This document shows, piece after piece, positions 39,272-51,380 of a stretch of DNA of 64,000 bases. The position numbers and the translations under genes were made by a program. The DNA is from Acanthochlamys bracteata. Lineage: Eukaryota > Streptophyta > Magnoliopsida > Pandanales > Velloziaceae. The notes beneath the pieces are model-generated. The model made no database searches. It was given only the letters and a program-made list of their open reading frames with translations, and was not told the origin of the DNA. The stretch's first letter is position 1; each line of letters begins with the position of its first letter. Location: contig CM034137.1 of NCBI GenBank assembly GCA_019914995.1, positions 1,860,001 to 1,924,000 of the forward strand, in the 5' to 3' direction.

Positions 39272-39643
39272 CAGAGATACCTCACTCTTAGGAGCACTTT
39301 CTTCCAAAAATGTGCGTAAAATATTTTAAATTTAATTTTCATCGTAGAATATGAAAAACTATAAGTTAGAAATACAATGACAAAATTTTAGCTGAATCGG
39401 ACTACGAATTGATCTCCATCCAGTATTTTGATCAAAATGACCAAAAAAGAAAAAAATATCTTTATCAAATTTTATTATTTATATTATTTGATCAATAATT
39501 CTGATAGAGGTTGATTCGTATTCTAATTGTGTTGAAATTTTGTAAGCATATTTTATATTCATAGTTCTTTATATCTAATTGTAAAAATTGAATTTGATAA
39601 TCTTGATAGAAAGATGTGCCTCTAAGAGTGGGATGTCTCTATT
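39272..39643. mobile_element. Inverted-repeat MITE-like element 2
   Basis: The left end is CAGAGATACCTCACTCTTAG. The right end on the other strand is TAGAGACATCCCACTCTTAG. The arms continue as imperfect inverted repeats for well over 100 bp. It has no reading frame. It lies about 40 bp from a related element of the same organisation and is followed by a (TA)n tract. Confidence 0.75.
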
Positions 39644-40780
39644 ATATATATATATATATATATTTGTTTAAAAAGTTTTGATTGCATAGCATGACCTGTT
39701 CTGGGCTTAGAGCTTTTGAGTTAAGAGGTTTATAAGGGCATGGCTTTTATTTGGGCTTAACTTCATAGCACATAACTTGAATTCAAGAGACTGATATAAT
39801 AGTAGGTAACCCCTGCAACCTCCTACCTAGGATCCAAACCCAAAGAAAAGAAGTTATATAATACAATTCAATCAGATCATAATTTAATAGAGAGTAGGTC
39901 ATAAATTAACTCAAAATAATAAAATGGAACGCAGAATGAAATGGTACTCAAAATCTGCTGCAAAATATTTTTGTAGTGTTAATCAAGTATTAATTAGCTT
40001 AAGAGAAATAATCTATTCAATACTTAAAAGAACGTTGATTATAGAGTTGAACTAACCAGAAAAAAGTTTTATTTTTGGGTCCCTTACTTTCTTTCCAAAC
40101 CAAATACAACGCAAAGGAAAAGAGTGAAACAAAAAATTCTCTTTTGTTATATTAATTTTTTTAATTTTTTTAAATTTAAACTTTATAAATAAATCATATG
40201 TTATAAAGTTTTGTATATGTAATTTTATTTTCTTAGATAAATTAGTGAAATTCGTTTTTCAAAAAATTCTAATATCAAATTTTTAAAAATTTTATTTTAA
40301 ATATGTGATGAACTTAAAATTTTTTCAAATTTAATTGATAATAAAATAAATGAACCTAAATTTTTATAAATATTATTTTAGGACTACTAATAAATAATAT
40401 AAGACTAAAACTTTATTAACAAAACATTACGAAATATTTTTTTAATAAGTTTACATAGCTTACGAGAGAGACATGTTAGTACATTGACTATTTTCTAAAA
40501 GAAACCCAAAAGTGTTAACTCTCTTTGCTAACTCAACTAACACCACTGATCAAATCGCATTTTTTATAAAATAATTAATTACCACTAATGTTAAACGCAA
40601 CTGATTTCGACTAACACTAATAAATTCGCGCTAAAGAACACACCTTAAAACTATCTTCATTTAATTTATTGAGGAAAGTTCATTGGGAATTTATTTACAA
40701 ATAATTACGCAACGGTGGTTGTTATTTTCAAGCATGATTTTGGTGCTAATCCCACTTCAAAGAACGGTGGTTTTATTTCC

Positions 40781-41350
40781 AGTGGGAGACCTAATCTTAA
40801 TTAGGCACAATACAAGAAGTACTTATTGTAGAATTTTTTCTATATTTAAAAAAAATTTTAAAAATTATGTAGAACATTTTAAAAATTTTATTAAAAAATA
40901 TAAAATAAAAAATTAGAATGAAAAAAAATATTAAGCTGTTCTAAACATCCACTTAAAGTATTCTAATTATGAAACATCTATTCATTAAACTTGCGTTTCA
41001 ATAATGTGTCAAAAAAGTTCCCAAAAATAATTATTAAATTAAGAATGAATATATTAATTTCATATTAAATAAAAATAAAATAATTAATATATTAAAAAAT
41101 TTTATAACTCGTTAGTTAAAATTTTTGAATTGAATTAAGCTTTTTTAGGGTATGAATCAAACACTTCAAATGTTTTATTTGATTTTATTTTTAGTGGGAG
41201 ACCTAATCTAAATAATTAGGCACAAAAAGTACTTAAATAGAATGGCACTCGCAATATTAAAAAAATTTAAAGTATTCTAATCATGAAACATGTATTCATT
41301 AAACTTGCGCTTCAATAATGTGTCGAAAAGTTCCCAGAAGTAATTATGAA
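40781..41350. repeat. Direct duplication in two copies
   Basis: Copy 1 (40781-41040) and copy 2 (41193-41350) both begin AGTGGGAGACCTAATCT and share TATTCATTAAACTTGCG, TTCAATAATGTGTC and AAGTTCCCA in the same order. Copy 1 is about 100 bases longer through an AT-rich middle part. Confidence 0.8.
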
Positions 41351-44133
41351 ACTTTTTTAACTAAATAAACTTCATGCATAATTAAGCAGATCATATTATA
41401 TTTCATTTTAGTTTCTAGCTGAATAAAATGCAGCTTGTTTAAGTTCAACGAGAGTTATGGTTTTTTTCATTTCTGTAGAAAATTTCGAGTTCTATTATGC
41501 GCGAATTATGATTAGATTCATAGTATTTTATGTTAAAAAATAAAGAAAAAATAAAATATAATTTTCTGAAGCCTCCAAAAAGTATGAAACTTATCCAAGG
41601 GCTTGGAACGGGAACAGATTAGTTGTAAAAAATTCGAAGTTATTTTGCGCTGCACTTTAAACAAGCAGGACACTTGTTGTTCGGAGGATTTTCAATGGTT
41701 CGAAATTTTATTTTTTTTTTCATCAAAATTGAAAGTCCAAAAATTTTTGTATAAATAACTACAAAATTTAATTCTACGCACAAATTCTAATTTTAATTTT
41801 TTTTATATGCACATCTCTTGATATAAATTTATTTTTAAATTGTTAACTTATTTTTAAAAATAATTAAAATATAACAATTAAATTATACTTTTAATCTATT
41901 TTTTTAAAATTTTATTTTTTATTTTTTATTTACACTAAATTTAGCTACGAGTATTTAAAAGACGTTCTTAAAGTTTTTATTAAAGTGATTGTTTTAAAAA
42001 CTTTAGAAGAGTGCTTATCATTCCAAAGTTATTTTTCAATTTCAAAAAATTATATACAATTTTTTAAAAGTTTGTTATTAAAATTTGACATATATGAATA
42101 AATTATATATTATAAAATAATTTATGTATAAATTTTTAAATATTTATATAATAAAATATCTAAAAATTCTTTTTTATGAAAAAAAAATTTCATTAACATT
42201 CCCAAACTTTCCAGTAGAGTTGTCCTGACGTGTTGATAGATTGTTGTATACTGTTGATTTCCATAATCATTTGTTTTGGTTTCTAAGATCTAATAAAAGC
42301 TGAAAATATAAGCACTTACTTCCTAATTCATCTATCTGATAAATCACAATCTATTATTTTGAAAAAATATAAATATATCTTCTACATCTATGAAAAAAGT
42401 GTTTACATTTTTCTAACTAAATATATAAACAGTGCTCTTTTAATATTAAAAAAAGTGTTTATTTTCTTTTTGAATAATTATTATTAAAATGCACGCAATT
42501 GTTTCTTTTTCTTTGATGTTTTATCTACAATGATTATTTCTTTTGCCCTACTACTAATCAAAATTATTAGTCTTTAATATTACGAGCTTAGCTTGTTTTC
42601 TTCGTCATTGTGATAAGTATGGAATTAAAATATGAATCACGTACTTATTTATCTTTAATATATGCATATCTATATGATGATTTAACCTTAAAGATTCAAT
42701 TATATTAGTTGTCGTGTCAAATATATAGTGTATTACCTGTAATTAGCTTAATGATTCCGATCATTAACTTGGATTACACGTATGAAAGTTAGGCAGAAAA
42801 GTGGTTAAAACAGAACAATGTGGTAACACTCTTCTTGAATTGCTACTGCTCTCGTTTATCTAGAAAGCAAACTCATAACTTGCCCATAAAGATTTGCAGA
42901 ACAGTAACATTACGCGTCTTACTAAACATTCCAATAAGAGAACAACACCTTAAAACTGACACTCATGCTAATTGGTGTGATTTTCAACAAAAACTTTTTG
43001 AAGTATCAATTCTTAGAGAAGAAGAACACACCCATTGCGCAAACAAAGACTGATGGCCCAAGTATTCAACATTTGTCATTTGATATTTAACAACTCCATA
43101 TTATTTGAAAGATACAACATCAAAAAAATTAATCAATAAAATATTTAAAAGTCTGATTTATACACTAAAATTATCCCTAAATATATTAATTTATTTATTA
43201 TTTTATTTTTTAATCCAACAATCTTTTTCAAAAATGAGTTATTTATATTTTTTTCTTCGAACATTTTTTCGCCCATCAAATATATCGATCGATCAGAAAT
43301 TTAACCAATTTACTCCAAGCGCTATTACTTTACAAAGCTAGCATTCATAGCGCAACTTGTTCTAATGGTCATGCGAAAACTAACGAGTCATGCAACTCTA
43401 ACTTGCTCATCGCATTATAGCTCTAACTGAAAAGTCTAGTGCATACATTAAAAAATTAATCTAAACGATAAGATTAATGCAATATATATAAAATCTCTAT
43501 TATATTAATTTTTATTTTATTTTATTTTTATTTAATATGCGACTAATTTATTCACTTTTTGAACCCAAACATATGCAACTACTTGTTATCGTGAGGAACT
43601 TTTCAGAAATGGTTTTAGGTTATTACTTGCGGTACTAGTGGATATTAACATAAACTAAACGTTAAAGTATCTATTAAGAGTGATTACTAATTTATGTATG
43701 ATCAATCTAATATAGTTATATGTTACTATTTTAGGCATTTAAAAACAATCACATTTTAAGAAATACTAAAACAGTATACATGAGCAACAGCTAACAACAG
43801 GAAAAGCAAAGCATGAAAACAGGCATGCTTTCTTTTTGCCTTCCTTTTATTCTTTTCAAAAGACTTGTGATTCTTGCGATTCTTGTGAAAGCTGCTAATG
43901 AATATCATTAGTATAACACAATCTATGTTCCTTTACAATTGGCATTATTAGTATTTAACTGGCTAGCTAGTTGAAGCCTTAATCGTTTAACATAACACCT
44001 TTAATTAGTACATGGCTTTACACTAATTAAGTATTCCACAGTGCTTCATAAAGTTATCGCCACCATATTGAAGCAAATAGATGGTGTGCTTCCTTTTAAC
44101 CAAATCAGAAACCTAGATGTTTTTTTTCCTCTC

Positions 44134-44141
44134 TATATAAA
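44134..44141 (+). promoter_or_regulatory. TATA box, first DUF761 gene
   Basis: TATATAAA, 92 bases before the ATG at 44226, in a C/T-rich setting. This gives a leader of about 60 bases. Confidence 0.65.
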
Positions 44142-44225
44142 CCCTTTCGGCAAGTTCTTCTCCTTTTATTCTAACCTCAACACAAACATTCACAAACATC
44201 CAGAAACTCTCTTCTTTTACTAGCA

Positions 44226-44843
44226 ATGGAATCGAAGATAGCAGATATACTGTTTCATGTACTGCGAGCACTTCGCTACATATTGAAGAAGAGTATGAGC
44301 AAGCGAAAGCTGTTATTGGAACTCCAACTCTTTCTCCACCGAGGGAAACTCGCCGGAAAAGCCATTGCTAATCTTCTGCAACTTCAATCTCTCTACCACC
44401 ACCACAACTACAACAACAGCAGCAGCAATGGTTTTACAACCTTTTCGCTTGACCCAAAGTTTTCTTTCTACTTCCCTAACGATATTGAGTTCAGCTGTAG
44501 CAGCACACCTTCATACACACTACCATACGGTAACAGATCATCATCGCACAAGAAAAGAAACGGTCGTAGACTGTTCGGCAACAACAGTCGTGGATTTGAT
44601 AGAGCAGCTACTGCGGAAGCATTTGAAGTTTTCAGTTTGGAGAACTCTGATGTTGAATCTGTTTCAGCGTCGCCGTTAGTGTTGCCGGCGACAATACGGA
44701 AGGTGAGGTCTGTTAGAGTTACGGACTCACCGTTTCCGATAATAGAAGAAGAGGAGAGGGGGGTGGGCTCCGGCAGAGTTGATCGTGAAGCAGAGGAGTT
44801 CATTAAGAGATTTTATGAGCAGCTCCAGAGGCAAGATTGCTGA
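44226..44843 (+). CDS. DUF761 protein, ACRE146-like (tandem copy 1)
   Basis: One exon, 205 residues. The N-terminal block ILFHVLRALRYILKKSMSKR, then KLLLELQLFLHRGKLAGKAI, is the conserved start of plant proteins annotated as avr9/Cf-9 rapidly elicited protein 146. The middle holds FSFYFPNDIEFSCSSTP. The motif VRVTDSPFPI comes next. The C terminus REAEEFIKRFYEQLQRQ is the DUF761 signature. Members are small proteins often induced by defence or wounding; molecular function is unknown. Ser/Asn/His-rich linkers are low-complexity. It shares all four conserved blocks, in the same order, with the gene at 47257-47937, so the two are tandem duplicates. Confidence 0.92.
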   Translation: MESKIADILFHVLRALRYILKKSMSKRKLLLELQLFLHRGKLAGKAIANLLQLQSLYHHHNYNNSSSNGFTTFSLDPKFSFYFPNDIEFSCSSTPSYTLPYGNRSSSHKKRNGRRLFGNNSRGFDRAATAEAFEVFSLENSDVESVSASPLVLPATIRKVRSVRVTDSPFPIIEEEERGVGSGRVDREAEEFIKRFYEQLQRQDC

Positions 44844-45784
44844 AGGCATGAATGAAAATCAAGGTCATCAAGAAAACATATATGCCATTTTCAAAAATTC
44901 TTGGCGATGAACGGCAAAGCTGTAACTGAGGAATCTGTACATGAACAGAAAGTACACCGGCGTAAATTAGTCTGGGAAATTCGAACTGCTGCGAAGTGAG
45001 ACTTGTGTTCAACAGATTTTGCTTCAGTCTCTTTGAATCAGTTTAGAGTTGGTTCCATGTCTTAAAATTAGATGGCAATAATATCGTACGACGAGTTTGA
45101 TTTTCCACATTCAAAATACATGTGGCAATAGGAAAAAATTCATCTAATATTCCTCCACAGATCAAAAGAATCAAGTAATGTGGAGCTAAATCTGTATCAA
45201 ACTCTCTTTCACAATTATAATCATTCAACGATTATTCCATGAGTTATTAGATAGAGTATACATAAATTTCTCCTTAGTTATTTCATAGTTGAAATTAAAT
45301 GCTTGAAGAGTCCGTGATCATTAACATAATCACCCAAACAAGTAGTTCAAATGGTTTTACCTGTAGTTTTTTCTAAATGAGCTCCTACTAACTTCGAGAA
45401 ACATTTGAGCAGTCTGCACTGAGAGAAAATTTAACCCAACACTAACTTATAATTTATTAATTTTCATACCTACAAATTGTGGTTAAGTTAATTAAGGAGC
45501 TCTATTAATCAATACACACAGCAATAATTTTTCCTAATTAGAGTGCTTTTGCTATTATATATACTGTTAAAGGTTGCTGCACAAAGAAGTAACTGAAATA
45601 GATCTCCTAAAAAGAAGTAATAGAAATTATTTATCTGAAAAGTTGCACATAAGTTATGGCTTAGGGTATTTGCTCTTCCATAGTTTCCGAACAATCAAAC
45701 CGAACCTTTGTGACTCTAAATTTACATTAGTGGCCTTAAGGGCCTAGTATTCAAATAAAAACTGAGCTATACAGATAAGAGTGA

Positions 45785-45988
45785 TTTATTTTGCGCACCG
45801 AAGTTTTTTTTTAATTAAAAAGTTATTTTTAATTTATTTTTTATTACAAAAAGAATATAAAAAATTATTTCAACTCATTTTTCAATTAAAAAAAATATAT
45901 CACTTTCAACAACACTATTTTTAAAATTTTATTTCTAAGAACTCATTTTCAAAAAACTTATTTTTAAAATAAAAAAACGCACCCTCAG
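45785..45988. repeat. AT-rich element, GCACACCGAA family (copy 2)
   Basis: It starts ATTTATTTTGCGCACCGAAG and ends AAAACGCACCCTCAG. The internal motif order matches copy 1 at 31711-31905. The GCGCACC...and CGCACCC ends are only partly inverted. Non-coding. Confidence 0.5.
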
Positions 45989-46445
45989 TTGAATTAAATT
46001 AGTAGCATAAGAGTAAATTTTAAAAAATAAAATAGCTAACTTGGTCGAATAAATGAACAACTCATCTTGAGTCAAACTAGATATTAATTTAATAAATTTC
46101 ATAATTCAAGTCTCTTAATAATTTTATATTAATTTTATTATATAATAGAAATACATTTATGAGATGTTAATGTCCAAATAATTTGCCTTCTAGAATGAAG
46201 ATCCGGTCACACACAAACCAACCAATAAAATTACAGTTAAGTTGTAATTAAATGATATATGCACATATAATTAGGACTTGCTTACCTGCTAGAAAGTAAT
46301 CCAAAAATCAAATTCTAAAAAAAATTAGAAAGTAAATTATTAAAAATAATTTATAAACATAAATAAATAATTTATTTAAAAATCAATATTTTAAAAAGAT
46401 AAAGTAATATAAAATAAAATGCCCTCTTCATTACCCAGACTTTTA

Positions 46446-46700
46446 GAGCGCGTTTGGAAAAGTTTTTCAAAAATTATTTTTTAATTTTTTTTCATTTCAT
46501 ATTTTTTAATATATATTTTATAAATATATAAAAATTTATTTAAAAATTTAAAAAATGTAGAAAAATTCTACGGAGTGAGATCTTTTTATTACATATTTTT
46601 ATTATTTTTTTAAAAAAAAAATAAAACTTATTTTTTTAAAAAATAAAAATATTTTCTATTTAAAAAAAATTTATTTTATAAATACTTCCAAACATTTTCT
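46446..46700. repeat. AT-rich TIR element, GTTTGG family
   Basis: The left end is AGAGCGCGTTTGGAAAAGTT. The right end on the other strand is AGAAAATGTTTGGAAGTATT. The core is of the AAAATATTTT type. The same order is seen in elements near 4.5, 14.9, 48.9 and 50.3 kb. Confidence 0.6.
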
Positions 46701-47256
46701 TTAATTTAATACCAAACGAGGTCCTACAAAATCTGCCACTAAGCCATTTGATGTGTCGACACTTTACTCTCCAGTTACTCCAACTTGGCTGATAATTAAC
46801 CTTTAATAACTGATTCCTCCTTATCTACTTACAACTGAAAAAACTAACACTAAAATTATCATACGTGGAATATAAAATCCATTAATTATCTATACAAACA
46901 AGCCAGTTAGTTGTAATCTTTATACACTACACATTCTCATAAGCCATTAGCTAATAACGATTACTAGACATTCTAGTAATTTCTTCCCTTCAATAATTGC
47001 AAGAAAAGCCCCTCTCCCAGAATGAAACAATGAAACAAATCCATACCACTATCTTTTCCACGCGTTGTTTTTCTCTGGCGTTTCCTGCGCTTTCGTTCCC
47101 TTTATAAACCTATTTCTCTCCCAACTTGTTCAGTTCGCTCTGCTCCAATCTTGAGAAAAAAAAAACCGAAAAGTCTCTGGTTCTTTCTTCCTCAAAACAA
47201 CTTCCAAGAAGGAAAAAAAAAATCTCTCGGAAAATTTTGCAAGAAGAAATCAAATA

Positions 47257-47937
47257 ATGGTATTGAACATAGCCAAACGAGTGTGGCATGTACTACGAAC
47301 AGTTCGCTACATGTTGCGAAAAGGTGTATCGAAAAGAAAGCTCATGCTTGATCTCCGACTTCTTCTACAACGAGGAAAGATCGCTGGAAAAGCTATAAGC
47401 AATCTCATGACATTTCACCACAACCAACACAAGACAGCGACAGCAGCTTCTGGCGGTTTTTCTTCCGTTTCTTGTCGTAACATGAATCCCAACTTTGCTT
47501 ACTACTACCCAAATGAGATTGAGTTCAGTTGCAGCAACACTCCTGTAGTATCCAAAAGATCGTCCAAGAACCGACGTAGAGGAGACAACGATCACTACTA
47601 CAACTTAGATGCTGAGGCAGTCAAGAGAATTTTCGAGATTCTGAATACTACTGACGAATTATCAGATGCTGATTTTATTGCTTCTCCTTCACCGGCGCCG
47701 TTGTCGATGTTAGGGTTCAGCCCTGCTGGAGTGCCAGTGAGGAGAGTGAGAATTACTGACTCACCATTTCCTATAAAGGAAGAAGAAGGGGAAGCTGCAG
47801 AGGGGAGTATAGTTGATCGTGCGGCGGAAGAATTTATCAAGAGATTTTATGAACAGCTGCGGCGACAGATGGCGGTTGCCACGCCGGAGTGCGGGTTCCA
47901 TGGCCATCGTGATCAGATGCTAATCAGCTGCGCTTGA
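47257..47937 (+). CDS. DUF761 protein, ACRE146-like (tandem copy 2)
   Basis: One exon, 226 residues. Conserved blocks are the same as in copy 1: AKRVWHVLRTVRYMLRKGVS, then KRKLMLDLRLLLQRGKIAGK; FAYYYPNEIEFSCSNTP; VRRVRITDSPFPIKEEEG; and AAEEFIKRFYEQLRRQ. It has an extra C-terminal tail (MAVATPECGFHGHRDQMLIS) that copy 1 lacks; copy 1 ends soon after the DUF761 motif. The ATG follows a short A/C-rich leader downstream of the TATA box at 47101. Function is unknown, as for copy 1. Confidence 0.92.
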   Translation: MVLNIAKRVWHVLRTVRYMLRKGVSKRKLMLDLRLLLQRGKIAGKAISNLMTFHHNQHKTATAASGGFSSVSCRNMNPNFAYYYPNEIEFSCSNTPVVSKRSSKNRRRGDNDHYYNLDAEAVKRIFEILNTTDELSDADFIASPSPAPLSMLGFSPAGVPVRRVRITDSPFPIKEEEGEAAEGSIVDRAAEEFIKRFYEQLRRQMAVATPECGFHGHRDQMLISCA

Positions 47938-50900
47938 ATTATCTAGTTGTACAATAAGAATAATCATGCATGTACTTTTAATTAGATTAAGTAAGGTCTA
48001 TAGTTTGTTGGTGTTTAGTTTATAGTGCTAATTAGATTGCAGCAATTTGTGCTTTTAGTTTTATTTAGTTGTGTTTAAAGTTATTTTCTTCCTGTTTGGT
48101 GGGATTTCGAATGCTACGCTTAGGAAGAGATTCAAAAAAGAGTGCAGTTTGAATTTTGTCGTATGAGTTGGTTGTTGCTCTATATTCTTTTTAAACATTT
48201 CTTTGTTTTGCAAGAGCAGGTAAACATTATCATGGTTTGCAAAGTTTGTCCAGCGGACCTTCTATGAGATCAAAATCATTTGTTCTGAATTTTCTACTAC
48301 ATGAATTTGATATCCTTATGACACACGACAAAAGGATATGATTGAATCTCTTTCACGTGTAGTACGTGTTTTTGCCCAAAAACAAGAATAAAATGCTGAT
48401 ATTGCAAATATAAGAACGTACATTCCCATCTTTTCTCCGTAGCTGTCGTGTTGCTGTCTTTGGAACTACGTGGTCGGTTTATGTTCTTTGACTTGTTGTG
48501 ATAGTTGTTGGCTTAGCGCTGTTTGAATCTTGGACTTCTCCTGACGATTCATTTCAACTCACAAACCTTATTCGCTAAGCTAATGCTCGGACCCATACCC
48601 CGCTTTGTTATTACCGATACTGATGGACTATGGAGCGGTTTGGCAATATTTTTTTTAATTTATATTTTATATTTTAATTTTGTTATACACAATAACATTT
48701 ATTTAAAAATTTTAAATTATATAAAAACTTATACGTAATAAAATATTACAATAACTTAATAATTTCTTAAATTAAATTAATAAAATAGATCACGTCAAGT
48801 AAGTCTAAATAAAACTCAATCATCTGTCAACAGTAATTAGTAATTAGATTAAGCTAATAAATCAATTTGGGATTGCTTTTATGTGGGTAGTTATTTTGGA
48901 AATACTTTTGATTTTTTTTATTTCATATTTTATGTTTTATAAATTTTTAAATGTAAAATTACAAAAGAATTCTACATTATAAATTTTATTATTTTAAAAT
49001 AATAAAATAAAACCTATTTTTAAAATATTTTTGTTTTGAGAGATACTCATTTCCATAATTACTTTCAAATATCCTATTCAACTATAATTCATACTTTGCA
49101 TATGGCACACTTAATATTTGCTGAAAGGTAAACAAGGTATGGCAAGAAAGACAGTGAATAATCTAAAAGTTTCTAAAGGATCGTGTTTACTTCATTCGAA
49201 AATAATTTTTTTTATAAAAAGTTACATTTTAATATGGAAATTTATATATTTTTAAAATTTTATAAAATTTCATTTTTTATTCAATTTTTTTTAAATTTAT
49301 TTCATAATGCTGGTACCTTGAAAATAGATGAAGTATATTACATTAGAGTTTTATTGTGTTTTCTATAAAAAAAGATCATTATTTTAAGTAAATATTTAAG
49401 TATATTTAAAATTTTAAAAATAATTTAAAAAGTAATTTATTATTATTATTATTTTAATTAAAACATTTCTAAACGTTCCTTTCTTCTGTTTTCATTCCTA
49501 TCCAATTTTTTGAATGGAAAAACTTTCTATAGACAGGGAAGGCGGAAGGCCGGTGAGAAAATTATTGTAAAGCAAAAATTGACCTACAACTAAAGTTAAG
49601 AGAGAAAAGAGAGAACAATTGTCAATTGTAAATAAAGCGATTGATTCATCTACCGATCCCACTTCGGTTTTTCCTATGTTCGTTTCAGTGGATCTAATAA
49701 AATTATGACAACACAAACTACTCCAACTTCATCCCCTAGTCTCAAATTCCCAATATTCACATTCCAATGGAGCTCCACATTCTCATCTTTCTTTTTTTCT
49801 CTTTTCTAAATGGCTAATAATTGAGATTACTTTGAAAAAAGATATTTTTTTTAAATAAAACATTAGCTCATTTTTAAAACTTCACTAAAAATAGTCTTTC
49901 AAAAAAGCATTTTATCTTCTCGAACTATTCCTACAAAGCAATACGAAGACTGACAAGTATCAACGGCACCTATAAAATGCATCAAAGATTCAAAGTGCTT
50001 TGCAGCTTTTGTTTACCAATTAAAAAAGTAGATTGAACCTTTTAGGTAAGTTGTTGAAGCGTTACAAATTCAAGTGGTCTCCAAAAGCTAGCACGATAAA
50101 CAATCGATATAAGAAAGCGTTCCCTAGGTATGGCGTTCCCCTACTCGACCAAAAACCGAAAACCAAAACCAAACCTTTCTTTCCGTAGAATTTTTTTCTT
50201 TAATTCCATGCAAGAGTACTGTTAATATTGCGAGCGCTGCATCTCTACCTTTCCCTCGCTAACATTGCACAAATGTTCTGATTGGGGAAGCCTTATAAAA
50301 AGTAATTTTTTAATTTTTCACTTCATATTTTTAATAATTTGTTATATAATTTATTTAAAAATATAAAAAAATTTATATAAAAAGTTATTATATTATTTAT
50401 TATTATTATTATTTTTTAGATAAAAATTAGAACTTATTTTTTAAATAAAATAAAAATATTTTTTATTTCAAAAAATATTTTTAAAACTATTTCTAAATAC
50501 TTCCAAAAAATAACGAAATCCAAGAGTTCGTTCGAGATTTTTTAAAGAGTTTTTAGTGAAAAAAAGTTTTAAATAATATTTTTTAATAATGAGATTATTT
50601 TATTTTAAAAGAAAAAATATATATGTAATAATTTTATGATGTATAATTAATTAATACCTTTAAATTAAATTTTTTTTATAATATTATACAATTTTTTTTG
50701 GAAAATAGAGAACTTAAAAAAAAATCTATCTATAAGTAATGCCAAACCGAACTTAAACTTTTGGTTTATCTTTTATTAATTTTTTTTATACATTACGTTT
50801 TGGTTTATCTTTTATTACAAAAAAAAATCTTTTTGACGCATTAAATCCTAAATATGTAGTAGGTATTCCCATATTCTATTAGAAGTTGTCTTGTTGGTTT

Positions 50901-51380
50901 TTTTCCCTTTACTTTTCTTCTCAGGACAAAATTTGTTTCTTCAAATATATATATAGAACTTTTTCTTGGATAATATATAAGGTTTTATATAGTCGTTGAA
51001 GAAGTTGCTAAACCCATTAAGGAGTCGTCGGCTTAGTTAAATGGGCTGATGTTGGTTTTAACTAAACATTATAGGGTCCTTAATGGGCTTCGAGAGATTC
51101 CAAAATTTCTAAATTCCCTCCTTTCCGAATCCATGGAAGTCGTTTCCGGGGTAACTAATTTCACCATCCCGCCACCAATAATTTCTCAACAACCCTTTTT
51201 ACCTTGTGTACGTCTCTCTTTGTTCTCGATTCTCGAACCCTTGAAGCTCCGCCGCGAAAATCCTCAAAATTTCCTTTACCGAACACCGTTCCGACTTCGA
51301 TTTTGGTTTCTCGGAGAAGGATTGAGTGATTCTGATTCCGGGAAGCGTTTTCGCGCATGGGCTTGGGCGGATGAAGAAAT
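47938..51380. other. AT-rich spacer and promoter of the MUT9-like kinase
   Basis: AT-rich DNA with MITE-like blocks at about 48880-49075 and 50285-50510. Two ATGGGCT words at about 51040 and 51083 belong to the GCCCA/site II class found in promoters of broadly expressed plant genes. The start of the kinase leader is somewhere after about 51100. No gene is recognised in between. Confidence 0.45.

Larger units (their letters stand above)
38017..44225. other. Repeat-rich region without recognised genes
   Basis: About 6 kb. It holds a short coding-like stretch at 38423-38560, two inverted-repeat elements (38854-39235 and 39272-39643), a direct duplication (40781-41040 and 41193-41350) and AT-rich MITE-like blocks around 41700-42200. 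A frame at 42820-43053 is open for 77 residues but resembles nothing known. The last 120 bases are the promoter of the first DUF761 gene. Confidence 0.5.
44844..47256. other. Spacer between the two DUF761 genes
   Basis: The 3' flank of copy 1 and the promoter of copy 2 surround AT-rich DNA with elements at about 45785-45988 and 46446-46700. TTTATAAA at 47101-47108 is the likely TATA box of copy 2. No other gene is seen. Confidence 0.5.

Noticed and set aside
42820..43053. A 77-residue open frame in the repeat region
   Set aside because: No recognised motif, no promoter or splice context, and length within chance expectation.
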